From Brevundimonas sp. (GTDB lineage: Bacteria; Pseudomonadota; Alphaproteobacteria; Caulobacterales; Caulobacteraceae): a stretch of DNA of 63,036 bases. The notes below the pieces were generated by a model. The model searched no databases. It was not told the DNA's origin and saw only the letters and a program-made list of their open reading frames with translations. Made by a program: the position numbers and the translations under genes. Positions within the stretch are counted from its first letter, which is position 1. Every line of letters begins with the position of its first letter. This document shows positions 1 through 9,939 of this stretch, piece after piece. The stretch is taken from contig JAPZRF010000018.1 in the NCBI GenBank assembly GCA_027531145.1, positions 1-63,036 on the forward strand. Direction: 5' to 3'.

Positions 1-700
1 GCGACGCGTCGGAAGTCCTTCAGGCGGCAGAACATCCGCTCGATGACGTTGCGCGCCCGGTAGATCGTCTTGTCCCAAGGGTAGGGATTCTTGCGTGTGG
101 GGTTTGGTGGGATCACGACGTCGCACCCCCGCGCTGTCAGCCAGTCGCGCAGCTTGCGGGCATCGTAGGCGCGGTCGGCGATTAGGCGCTTTGGCGTCGC
201 TACCCGCCGCAAGATGCCGCCAAGGCCCACCAGGTCATGGGCTTGACCCGGTGTGAGGCTGAAGGCGAGCGGGCGGCCAGCCTCGTCGGTCAGGGCATGA
301 ACCTTGGTCGTCCGTCCGCCGCGAGATCGACCGATGGCCTGGGCGAAGTCCCCCCTTTTGCGCCGGCTGCCGAGCGGTGCGCCTTGATGTGGGTGCTGTC
401 GGCGGAGGTCGTGCCGATCACCCCGCTCGATCCCGTGAGCGCGTAAAACACGTCCTCCCACACCCCCTGCTTCGACCATCGGTTGAAGCGGTTGTAGATC
501 GTCGTGTAGGGGCCATAGTCCGCCGGACAGTCGCGCCAGCGCGCCCCGGTCTTGAGCATATGGACAATGCCCGAGATCACCCGCCAGTCATCGACCCGAT
601 GCGCCCCTCGCCGCCCGGTCGGAAGATACGGCTCGATCCGACCCCACTCCGCATCGCTCAGCCAGTATAGATGTCGGCCCATGATCCACCTCCGATCCAA
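1..700 (-). CDS. IS5-family transposase, two overlapping frames (3' end beyond window)
   Basis: DDE transposase. The upstream frame (290-700, 136 residues) carries the N-terminal DNA-binding region with LSDAEW and GARWRDCP and ends just after KAHRSAAGAKGG. The downstream frame, read from about 357 to position 1, continues with GDFAQAIGRSRGGRTTKVHA, ADRAYDA and RNVIERMFCRLKDFRRVA, which hold the catalytic part and the terminal R-E-RLKD motif. The frames join by a -1 step at an A4G6 run (350-359), as expected for programmed frameshifting in this group. Each half is intact at protein level, so the element may be active. The last residues lie outside the window. Confidence 0.85.
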
Positions 701-742
701 GAAGAGTGAATCACGAACAAACGGCGCGAGGAATCCCCTTAT
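1..742 (-). mobile_element. IS5-family insertion sequence (partial at window start)
   Basis: The left edge of the window lies inside an insertion sequence whose transposase reads on the minus strand. The transposase start region is at about 700 and the terminal sequence runs to about 740, where the element meets the tail of the next gene. The two-frame transposase and its similarity to the IS427/IS1031 type of IS5 elements identify it. The exact terminal inverted repeat and target duplication cannot be set because the other end is outside the window; the 742 boundary is an estimate. Confidence 0.75.
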
Positions 743-754
743 TGAGTACGAAGC

Positions 755-2155
755 CTAGGAGCACCTTCCGCCCATGACGCCCGCCGGAATCTCTTTGGAC
801 TGGCAGTGAACGGACCCCAGAGGAAAATCGCGAAAATCAATCCCGACCACATGCTCGAACCCGACTGACCGGTAAATCTCAATCGCGTGTTCATCTTCCC
901 GAGGATTGAAGAGGGGCAGGATCACCGTCTTGTTGACAGTGAGGCTGTTGACGTAGCTCCAGAAATGCCCGCGCCCCTTCGGGGTCTGGGCGGCCGGTAC
1001 CCGAACAACGCGGTAGGGAGCGCCGCGGCGGGAAGGGGTTGCTGCGAGCCTGGCGGCGATGCGGTCGAAACTCGATTTCCAGGGGTGGCCGGCGACTACG
1101 TCAGCGACCAGGACGGTTCCGGGATCGACGAACTTCACGGCCATATCAATGTGACCGGTGACTTCACCCTCGAGCGCCGTAAAGAAGATCAGGCGGTCGA
1201 TCCCAAACCAATCCCGTACGATTTGCTCAATATCGGCGATTGTGCGCTCCGGATTGTGCTGGAAGACGCTGTCGAACATGAACATCGAGCCGGCACCATC
1301 CGTCACAATGTTGCCGCCCTCGATGATCAGCGGCAGGAAATGGAGGGGTAATCCGAAGGCGCGGGCGATATCGACCTGGCTGGCATTGTCATGCTTCTGG
1401 AAGTTGTGTTCGGACGGCGCATAGGGCGTCGCGACAATTGAAAACGCGTCCTCCTTAGACTTCACGAAGTGAGGGCCGAAGTCCCGGATCCAGACGTCAT
1501 CTGTAGCGATCGGCAGAAAACGCGCATTCACGGTCGGTGCCGCCGCCGCCAGGTAGGCTCGCACGATGCGCAACCAGGCGATCGACGGCGCCAGCACCAC
1601 CGGCTGCGCCCCCGCCTCGGCGATGTGGGAGGCGAAACGCGCGTGGTGGCTCCAGCGCGTGGGGTAGTTGATCGGCCAGCTCAGCAGGACGCCGTCCAGC
1701 GGTTCCTGCTCTCCGGGAAGTGTGCATCCGGCCGGCGGCCGGGACCCATGATGCCTCGCCGGTCCGAATTCGAGGATCTCGATTTCAGGCACTGCAGCGA
1801 GATCGACCCCGGAATCGTTCAGGAGGGCCATCGTGCCGCTCTGCTGCAGGAAGTCTGCCAAGCCCCGGAGCTCAGTCTCCTTCCGGACGGGTGCCGTGAC
1901 CATCGGATAGATCTGCTTGAGCGCCTTCAGGGCCCTTTCCGACGTCGCGAGGCTGATCCTGTCCCGAAGCCAGGGCGCTCCCTCGGTGATCAGGCGGAAG
2001 AAAGTCTCCCCGTTATGCAGGTGAAAGGGCGTCGTCGGTGCCATCTCGACAAAAGTCTTCACGATAACCCGCCTCAAGACGAACTGGGTCGCCCGGGGGA
2101 GCAGAAGGGATACGAAGAGCGCTCCTGCTGCGACTCCGAGGATCAATGCGATCAT
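755..2155 (-). CDS. Membrane-anchored agmatine deiminase / peptidyl-arginine deiminase family protein
   Basis: Guanidino-group hydrolase of the bacterial PAD/agmatine deiminase fold, 466 residues. Visible family motifs in order are DDVWIRDFGP, IEGGN, TGHID and, close to the C-terminus, VHCQSKEIP, which supplies the nucleophilic Cys. Family members turn agmatine into N-carbamoylputrescine or act on peptidyl arginine; the substrate here cannot be told. The protein is about 100 residues longer than ordinary AguA because of an N-terminal hydrophobic helix (about residues 3-22) and a linker, suggesting membrane anchoring with the enzyme outside the cytoplasm. No aguB neighbour is present. The ATG at 2155 has a GGAG site about 8 bases upstream. 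The IS element ends only a few bases after the stop. Confidence 0.8.
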   Translation of the reverse strand: MIALILGVAAGALFVSLLLPRATQFVLRRVIVKTFVEMAPTTPFHLHNGETFFRLITEGAPWLRDRISLATSERALKALKQIYPMVTAPVRKETELRGLADFLQQSGTMALLNDSGVDLAAVPEIEILEFGPARHHGSRPPAGCTLPGEQEPLDGVLLSWPINYPTRWSHHARFASHIAEAGAQPVVLAPSIAWLRIVRAYLAAAAPTVNARFLPIATDDVWIRDFGPHFVKSKEDAFSIVATPYAPSEHNFQKHDNASQVDIARAFGLPLHFLPLIIEGGNIVTDGAGSMFMFDSVFQHNPERTIADIEQIVRDWFGIDRLIFFTALEGEVTGHIDMAVKFVDPGTVLVADVVAGHPWKSSFDRIAARLAATPSRRGAPYRVVRVPAAQTPKGRGHFWSYVNSLTVNKTVILPLFNPREDEHAIEIYRSVGFEHVVGIDFRDFPLGSVHCQSKEIPAGVMGGRCS

Positions 2156-2387
2156 GCGTGTGCTCCATGCAGGTCTTGAGGTGCCCGGCTCGACGAGTAT
2201 CGGGTTCCGACCTTACGGGCGTCTTGGTCCGCCGGACTTCCGGATGCCGGGTGCTCCCATTGACGAGTTGGCCCGAGGGTTGGCCACTCCGCCGGAAGGC
2301 TGACGGACAGCTCCTCCGCGCGGGAGCCCTTTCGGCCGGTGCTCCAGCGCGGCGGGGTGACGATCGGGCGGTGTCCAATCAATCCGG

Positions 2388-3106
2388 TCAAAGACGCTCC
2401 TCAGTGAGGCCCGCCATAACATGGCAGACGGTGATGATCTCCATTGCCAGGATCGAGATGCCGAGGCCGGTCAGGCTGAGCAGCAGGCCGTCCTGGCCGG
2501 CGGCAAGCACCCGCGCCTTGAGGCCGGTCCCGGTGAGCGGCAGGGTGATGTCGTGGGTTTCCGTCATGGCCACGGCAAGCAGCGCCACGCCGGCCGCCCG
2601 CCAGCGCAGGCGCGCCGCCTCCCCGGGAGGGCAAGGGCCGCAAGGCAAATACCCAGGTTCCAGACCGCCGCTGCCGCGGCCTCGACAAGACTCGTCGGTT
2701 CGGCGGGTGAACGTCCGGTCAGGTGCATTGCCTGCAGGGCCCAGCCAGCGACGCCGCCGGCCAGCGGTCGGTGCGGCTTCCACTGACCCTGGCTGACCAG
2801 CGGAGCGGCTGCGCCGAACCCCGGAAGGGCGTCGCGACGGGATTGTGCGCGGCGTGGGCTTCGTAAGGTCCGCCGCGGCCCATGACGGACACATGTTGCG
2901 CGGTCCGGGCACCGAGGTCGGCGAGCCGGCCGGCCCAGAACGAGCTGCGTCAGGCCGTCCTTGAAGTTGGCGCTGCGCAGCAGCCGGAATCCACCCGGCG
3001 CGCCCAGAACGGCCAGAGCCGCCCCCTCTGGCGGCAAAGCCGGGATGGCAGGCGACCGCAAGACTGGCAAGAGCAGGGGGTTGCCGGGCACGGACGGATT
3101 GAGCAA
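2388..3106 (-). pseudogene. Decayed membrane-protein gene (frameshifted remnant)
   Basis: The 1.1 kb between the deiminase and phoR holds no intact gene. On the minus strand, protein-like stretches occur in different frames: an N-terminal piece with LRSANFKDGLTQLVLG, a middle piece with RGGPYEAHAAHNPVA, then AAAAVWNLGICLAALALPG, and after another shift MTETHDITLPLTGTG and GLGISILAMEIITVCHVMAG before a stop at 2388. Joined, they would make a small protein with several hydrophobic helices. No family was recognised. The shifts imply at least two indels. Nothing recognisable was seen in 2156-2387 or 3107-3264. Confidence 0.4.
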
Positions 3107-3264
3107 ACGGCAAGGGGGGGCCGGATAGACAAGGGCTCCGTGCGCGTCGTGGCCGGTGCCTTCAAGTCGTCATACGCGGCGGGCATTGACATACGGCAGA
3201 AATCGCCGCTCGCATCTTCGGGTCCTGATGCCGCCCGGTTCCCGGCGCGCGATGCCGGAACGCC

Positions 3265-4689
3265 ATGCCCTACGAGAGCTCACCCTCGCCCATCGCTCCA
3301 GATTTCAGCTCCCGTCTCTGGACGGCGGGGGCAAGCGCCGGCGTGGCCTGCGGGACGCTGCTGGTGGTAGCGGCGCTCAATCCTTTCGCGGCACGGGAGC
3401 TGCTGCTGGCGGCGGCGGCGGTCGCGGTGCTGACCTGGGCGATCAACGCTCGCTGGCCGCGGCCAACTGCGGCGCAGGATGCCATCGCCCTTTCGGTTGA
3501 GACGGCGGACGATGTCAGGCGCGATGAGCCGCTGCTGAACGCGGCGGTCGACTCCCTGGCGGATCCGCTGCTGGTTATCTCGGGCGGGGAAGCGGATGAC
3601 ATCGCCGGACGGCGGGTACGCCTGGCCAATCTGGCCGCGCGAGACTTGCTCAAGATCCAGCGCGAAGGGGCCCTGCTCGTCTCGGTGCTGCGCGATCCGC
3701 GGGTGCTGGAGGCGGTCGACGAGGCGCTGTTCGGCGGGGTCAATGTCGAGACGACCTATGAGTCAGGCGGGGCCCAGCCGCGGCACTGGAGGGCGCAGGC
3801 GCGTACCTTGCCGTCGGACGGCCCCGAGCGGCTGGCCCTGCTGGCCCTGCACGACGAGACAGATCAGCGGCGCATGGAACTCATGCGCGTCGACTTCCTC
3901 GCCAACGCCAGCCACGAGCTGAAGACGCCCCTCGCTTCGCTGGCCGGATTCATAGAGACGCTGAAGGGCCACGCCCGCGACGACGAGGCGGCGCGCGACC
4001 GTTTCCTTGACATCATGGCCGTGCAGGCGGCGCGGATGGCGCGTCTGGTCAGCGACCTGCTGTCGCTCGGCCGGATCGAGCTGAATGAGCACATTCCGCC
4101 AGCCGGGCGTGTCGATCTCGATCTGGCCCTGACCGATGTGCTCGATGCGGTAGCCCTGCTGGCGCGACAGCGGAATGTGAGGATCGAGATTGAATCGCAC
4201 GCCGCGTCGGCGCGGGTGGTCGGCGACCGCGAGGAGATCGTTCAGGTCCTTCAGAACCTGATCGATAACGCCCTCAAATACTCTCCCCAGGGCGGGCGTG
4301 TGGCGGTGCGGCTCGCGGCAGACCAGGGGCCCGAGGGGGTAGCTGCGCCCCGCTTCCCCGGAGCCGTTCGCCTGCCCTTGCTCACCCCGGACCGTCAGGA
4401 TGACGCCCGCTATGTCGCCGTGACCGTCCGCGACCACGGCCCCGGCATGGCCCGAGAGCATCTGCCCCGCCTGACCGAGCGCTTCTACCGGGTTGAGGGC
4501 CAGAAAAGCGGCGATCGCCCCGGGACCGGGCTGGGGCTGGCCATCGTCAAGCACATCATCAACCGGCACCGCGGCGGCCTGACCGTCGAGAGCCTGCCGG
4601 GGGAGGGGGCCGCCTTCACCGCCTACTTCCCGATGGCGGGGAGAAGTGCTGCGGTGCCGCCGGCGGACGCCGCGAGCCGGGCGGCGTAA
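3265..4689 (+). CDS. phoR: Phosphate regulon sensor histidine kinase PhoR
   Basis: Membrane histidine kinase that phosphorylates PhoB under phosphate limitation and is restrained by PstSCAB-PhoU. The 474 residues hold two adjoining transmembrane helices (about 20-65), a PAS-like region (about 90-185), the H-box ASHELKTPLAS with His at about 216, an N-box (NLIDNALKYS) near 330, and G-boxes including GTGLGLAIVKHI near 420. There is almost no periplasmic loop, as usual for PhoR, which senses through the transporter. It is the first gene of the phoR-pstCAB-phoU-phoB cluster. The start at 3265 gives a sensible N-terminus, but its ribosome site is weak. Confidence 0.93.
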   Translation: MPYESSPSPIAPDFSSRLWTAGASAGVACGTLLVVAALNPFAARELLLAAAAVAVLTWAINARWPRPTAAQDAIALSVETADDVRRDEPLLNAAVDSLADPLLVISGGEADDIAGRRVRLANLAARDLLKIQREGALLVSVLRDPRVLEAVDEALFGGVNVETTYESGGAQPRHWRAQARTLPSDGPERLALLALHDETDQRRMELMRVDFLANASHELKTPLASLAGFIETLKGHARDDEAARDRFLDIMAVQAARMARLVSDLLSLGRIELNEHIPPAGRVDLDLALTDVLDAVALLARQRNVRIEIESHAASARVVGDREEIVQVLQNLIDNALKYSPQGGRVAVRLAADQGPEGVAAPRFPGAVRLPLLTPDRQDDARYVAVTVRDHGPGMAREHLPRLTERFYRVEGQKSGDRPGTGLGLAIVKHIINRHRGGLTVESLPGEGAAFTAYFPMAGRSAAVPPADAASRAA

Positions 4690-4694
4690 CAGAA

Positions 4695-4712
4695 CTGTCA
4701 TCCGCTCGTCTT
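4695..4712 (+). promoter_or_regulatory. Candidate Pho box upstream of pstC
   Basis: CTGTCAT-CCGC-TCGTCTT: the first half-site is a perfect match to the PhoB half-site CTGTCAT and the second, 11 bases on, keeps the central GTC and the final T. It lies about 95 bases before pstC in the phoR-pstC gap, so the transporter genes can be induced apart from phoR. A further CAGTCAA lies 10 bases downstream. Seen by eye only. Confidence 0.55.
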
Positions 4713-4807
4713 AATGCGACAGTCAATCGCGGGCAGGGTCCCGATCGCCGGTGGGGCCCCCGGCGCACTCTGTGATTCTTGTTCGCCCAGGCTAAGCCCT
4801 CGCTGAC

Positions 4808-6227
<1,420 letters not shown>

Positions 6228-6235
<8 letters not shown>

Positions 6236-7514
6236 CGCCCTCGATCCGACCGGGCAGCAGACGCGCCAGCGCGCCGCAGCGGCGCAGCTGAAGCGCCGCT
6301 ATGCCCGTGAGCGCCGGTTCAAGCTGTACGGCCAGCTGGCCATCGGCATCGCCTTGGCCTTCCTCTTGCTGCTCGTCGGCCGCATCTTCGAGCAGGGTCA
6401 CACGGCCTTCTACACCCATGCCCTGACGACGCCGGTCTATCTCGACCCGGCCCGCGTCGATCGCGTCTATCCGTCCGGTGCCAACTATCTGCAGCTGGCG
6501 GCCGACCAGCAGGCCGAGCGCCTTGGCGTGGCGGACGATCCGGTCGCGGTGCGCGAGGTGCGCGATCTGTTGTCCTCCGAGCTGAACTTCGTCGCCGCGG
6601 CTGCGGTCGAGGCGGACCCGTCGCGCATCGGCCAGACCCTGCAGCTGCGGGCTCCGCTCGACGACAGCGCCGACCTCTATCTCAAGGGTGAGATCAGCCG
6701 TAACACGCCCGAGGACCAGCGGGTGCTGAGCGACCGTCAGCTGGACTGGCTGGACCAATTCAAGGCCAACGGCCAGATCGAGGCGCGCTTCAATACCGTC
6801 CTGTTCACCCGGTCGGACTCGACCCAGCCGGAGCTGGCGGGCGTGCTCGGAGCCGTGATCGGCTCGGCCCTGATGCTGTTCGTGACAGCGGCTCTGGCGC
6901 TGCCGATCGGCGTCGGCGCGGCGGTCTACCTCGAGGAGTTCGCCCCGAAAAACCGCTTCACCGACCTGATCGAGGTCAACATCAACAACCTCGCAGCAGT
7001 GCCGTCGATCGTCTACGGCCTGCTGGGTCTGGCCCTGTTCATCAACTGGATGCACCTGCCACGCTCGTCGCCCCTCGTGGGCGGGCTGGTGCTGGCGCTG
7101 ATGTCCTTGCCGACCATCATCATCGCCACTCGCTCGGCGTTAAAGTCGGTGCCGCCGTCGATCCGCGAGGCGGCCCTCGCGGTCGGCGCAAGCCGGACCC
7201 AGGCGGTGTTCCACCACGTGCTGCCGCTGGCCGCGCCCGGCGTCATGACCGGCGCCATCATCGCCATGGCCCATGCCCTCGGCGAGACGGCCCCGCTGCT
7301 GCTGATCGGCATGGTCAGCTTCGTGCCCGGCGTCCCCGACGCCCTGACGGACCCCTCAAGCGCCCTGTCGGTGCTGGTCTACATCTGGGAGAACGCGTCC
7401 GAGCGTGCCTTCCACGAGCGGACGGCCGCCGCGATCATGGTCCTGTTGACCTTCATGATCGCCATGAACGCCGTCGCCATCATCCTGAGGCGCCGCTTTG
7501 AGCGGCGGTGGTAG
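6228..7514 (+). CDS. pstA: Phosphate ABC transporter permease PstA
   Basis: Second permease subunit of the phosphate importer, 428 residues. An N-terminal helix (about 38-58) is followed by a periplasmic domain of about 150 residues, larger than in E. coli PstA, and then the permease core from about residue 200. The EAA loop reads [18 protein letters not shown], followed by [10 protein letters not shown]. It starts inside the end of pstC and ends 4 bases before pstB, so the three transporter genes form one tight translational unit. Confidence 0.95.
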
Positions 7515-7518
7515 AGCC

Positions 7519-8406
7519 ATGAAACTCAATATCTTCCGTGCTGCTGACATGGCCGGTTCCGGCGGTGGTGCGTCGTCGGCGGACGCCGGCGAGGCCGAGG
7601 CCGAGGCCGCAGCTCGCGCGCCGGCTGGCGGCGACACGGCTCTGCTCGGCCCCATCAAGGTCTCCGCGCGCAGTGTGTCCGTGTTTTACGGAGAGAAGCA
7701 GGCGCTGATCGATGTCTCGCTGGAGATCCCGGACAAGACTGTGACCGCATTCATCGGACCGTCGGGCTGCGGCAAGTCGACCTTCCTGCGCTGCATGAAC
7801 CGGATGAACGATACCATCCCGGCGGCGAAGGTCACCGGGGGCATCCTTATCGACGGCGAGGACGTGAATACGCGGGCGGTCGATCCGGTGCTGTTGCGCG
7901 CCCGGGTCGGGATGGTGTTCCAGAAGCCGAACCCCTTCCCCAAGTCGATCTACGAGAATGTCGCCTACGGACCGCGCATCCACGGCCTGACCACCTCGAA
8001 GAGCGAGATGGACGGGATTGTCGAAAGCTCGCTGCGCCGCGCCGGCCTCTGGGACGAGGTCGCCGACCGCCTCCACTCGCCGGGCACCGGTCTGTCCGGC
8101 GGTCAGCAGCAGCGTCTGGTCATCGCTCGCGCCATCGCGGTCCAGCCTGAAGTGATCCTCATGGACGAGCCCTGCTCGGCGCTCGACCCGATCGCCACGG
8201 CCAGGATCGAGGAACTGATCGACGAGCTGCGGGTCCAGTACTGCATCGTCATCGTCACCCACTCGATGGCCCAGGCCGCGCGCGTCAGCCAGCGCACCGC
8301 CTTCTTCCACATGGGCAAGCTGGTCGAGCATGGCCCGACCGAGGATATCTTCACGAATCCCCGTGAGCGGCGCACCCTCGACTATATCACCGGCCGGTTC
8401 GGCTAG
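7519..8406 (+). CDS. pstB: Phosphate ABC transporter ATP-binding protein PstB
   Basis: Cytoplasmic ATPase powering phosphate uptake through PstCA. The 295-residue product has Walker [10 protein letters not shown] (about 81-89), signature LSGGQQQR (about 193) and Walker [14 protein letters not shown] (about 211), typical of PstB. A low-complexity Ala/Glu/Gly-rich extension of about 40 residues precedes the ABC domain. The ATG at 7519, 4 bases after the pstA stop, is preferred to the TTG at 7498 that overlaps pstA. Confidence 0.95.
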   Translation: MKLNIFRAADMAGSGGGASSADAGEAEAEAAARAPAGGDTALLGPIKVSARSVSVFYGEKQALIDVSLEIPDKTVTAFIGPSGCGKSTFLRCMNRMNDTIPAAKVTGGILIDGEDVNTRAVDPVLLRARVGMVFQKPNPFPKSIYENVAYGPRIHGLTTSKSEMDGIVESSLRRAGLWDEVADRLHSPGTGLSGGQQQRLVIARAIAVQPEVILMDEPCSALDPIATARIEELIDELRVQYCIVIVTHSMAQAARVSQRTAFFHMGKLVEHGPTEDIFTNPRERRTLDYITGRFG

Positions 8407-8414
8407 GACAGCGA

Positions 8415-9143
8415 ATGAACCAGCACACGGTCAAGGCCTATGGCGACGAGCTGAACCAGCTGACGGCCGAGGTCGCACGTATGGGCGGTCTCGCCGAGGC
8501 GCAGGTAGCCGACGCTGTTGAATCCGTGGCGCGCCGCGACGTTGCGCTGGGCCGCGCTGTGGTCGAGCGGGACGTCAGGCTCGATGCCATGCAGCACGAG
8601 ATCGAGAGGAAAGCGATCCGGCTGATCGCCCTCCGTCACCCGGTAGCGTCGGATCTGCGCAAGACGCTATCTGCTATGAAACTGGCGACCGATCTGGAGC
8701 GCTCCGGCGACCTGGCCAAGAACATCGCCAAGCGCGGCCTGACCCTCGCCGAGGGCGAGCCGCTCCAGCCTCTGACCCGCTCGATCGAGCGCATGGGGCG
8801 GCTGGTCAGCCTGCGGCTGCGCGACGTCCTTGACGCCTATGCCGCGTCGGAACTGGACGGGGCCGTGGCGGTGTGGAGCTCGGACGACGAGGTCGACGAA
8901 CACTACAATGCCCTGTTCCGCGAGCTCCTGACCTACATGATGGGTGATCCGCGCACGATCAGCGGCTGCGCCCACCTGCTGTTCATCGCCAAGAACCTCG
9001 AACGGATCGGCGACCACGCCACCAACATCGCCGAGACGATCCACTACGAGATCACCGGCGGCGAGATGACCGGCGAGCGCCCGCGCGCCGGGCCGGCGCA
9101 CAACGACGACCTGCAACCGCTGACTGACGACCGGAGCGCCTGA
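8415..9143 (+). CDS. phoU: Phosphate signalling regulator PhoU
   Basis: Cytoplasmic peripheral protein that links Pst transporter activity to PhoR and prevents PhoB activation when phosphate is plentiful. The 242 residues form the usual tandem PhoU three-helix bundles (about 10-100 and 115-205), each with a metal-binding E/D-rich motif; DLERSGDLAKNIA and NLERIGDHATNIAE are clear. It lies 8 bases after pstB and directly abuts phoB, as expected for this operon. Confidence 0.95.
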   Translation: MNQHTVKAYGDELNQLTAEVARMGGLAEAQVADAVESVARRDVALGRAVVERDVRLDAMQHEIERKAIRLIALRHPVASDLRKTLSAMKLATDLERSGDLAKNIAKRGLTLAEGEPLQPLTRSIERMGRLVSLRLRDVLDAYAASELDGAVAVWSSDDEVDEHYNALFRELLTYMMGDPRTISGCAHLLFIAKNLERIGDHATNIAETIHYEITGGEMTGERPRAGPAHNDDLQPLTDDRSA

Positions 9144-9144
9144 C

Positions 9145-9834
9145 GTGCAACCCTATGTGCTCGTGATGGAGGACGAGGATGCGCTGGCCACGCTCCTCCA
9201 GTACAACCTCGAGAAGGAAGGCTACCAGGTCGTCATCGCGGGGGACGGCGAGGAGGGGCTGGTCCAGATCGACGAGCGTCTGCCGGACCTGATCCTGCTG
9301 GACTGGATGCTGCCCAAGGTCTCGGGCATCGAGGTCTGCCGCCGCATCCGGGGTCGGCCCGAAACCCGCAACGTGCCGATCATCATGCTGACGGCGCGTG
9401 GCGAGGAGAGCGACCGGGTGCGCGGCCTGGATACCGGGGCCGACGACTACCTGACCAAGCCCTTTTCCATGACCGAGCTGATCGCCCGCATCCGGGCCGT
9501 GCTGCGGCGCATCCGGCCGGGTCTGGCCGACGACCGAGTCGGCCACGGCGACATTGTCATCGACCGGGTGGCGCACCGGGTGAAGCGGGCCGGCAAGGAG
9601 GTCCACCTCGGCCCCACCGAGTTCCGCCTACTCGACTACTTCATGCAGCATCCGGGCCGGGTGTTCAGCCGCGAGCAGCTTCTGGATGCGGTCTGGGGCT
9701 CGGACGTCTATGTCGAGGCGCGCACCGTGGACGTCCACGTCGGCCGCCTGCGCAAGGCTCTGAACCTGCCGGAGACGGTCGATCCCATCCGCACCGTCCG
9801 CTCTGCCGGTTACGCGCTGGACCTCGAAGGGTAG
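9145..9834 (+). CDS. phoB: Phosphate regulon response regulator PhoB
   Basis: OmpR-family transcription factor, 229 residues. The receiver domain has the acidic pair EDED near residues 9-12, the phospho-acceptor Asp at about 53 in LILLDWMLPK, and the conserved Lys in LTKPFS at about 103. The C-terminal winged helix includes LGPTEFRLLDYF and RTVDVHVGRLRKAL. Phosphorylated PhoB binds Pho boxes such as the one before pstC. Translation starts at a GTG one base after the phoU stop codon. Confidence 0.95.
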   Translation: MQPYVLVMEDEDALATLLQYNLEKEGYQVVIAGDGEEGLVQIDERLPDLILLDWMLPKVSGIEVCRRIRGRPETRNVPIIMLTARGEESDRVRGLDTGADDYLTKPFSMTELIARIRAVLRRIRPGLADDRVGHGDIVIDRVAHRVKRAGKEVHLGPTEFRLLDYFMQHPGRVFSREQLLDAVWGSDVYVEARTVDVHVGRLRKALNLPETVDPIRTVRSAGYALDLEG

Positions 9835-9859
9835 TGACCCGAGCTGTGGCCCCAGCGAC

Positions 9860-9890
9860 CTTCGCAGCGTCCTCGAAGCTTGTTTTTTTT
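9860..9890 (+). terminator. Possible intrinsic terminator after phoB
   Basis: A short inverted repeat (CTTCG at 9860-9864 and CGAAG at 9874-9878) is followed after four bases by eight consecutive T residues (9883-9890), which is striking in this GC-rich sequence. The stem is weak, so the T run is the main evidence. Confidence 0.35.
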
Positions 9891-9939
9891 CGCCGCGACG
9901 CACGGTCAAGGCTCCCGCGCTGATCCGGAGGATTTCGCC

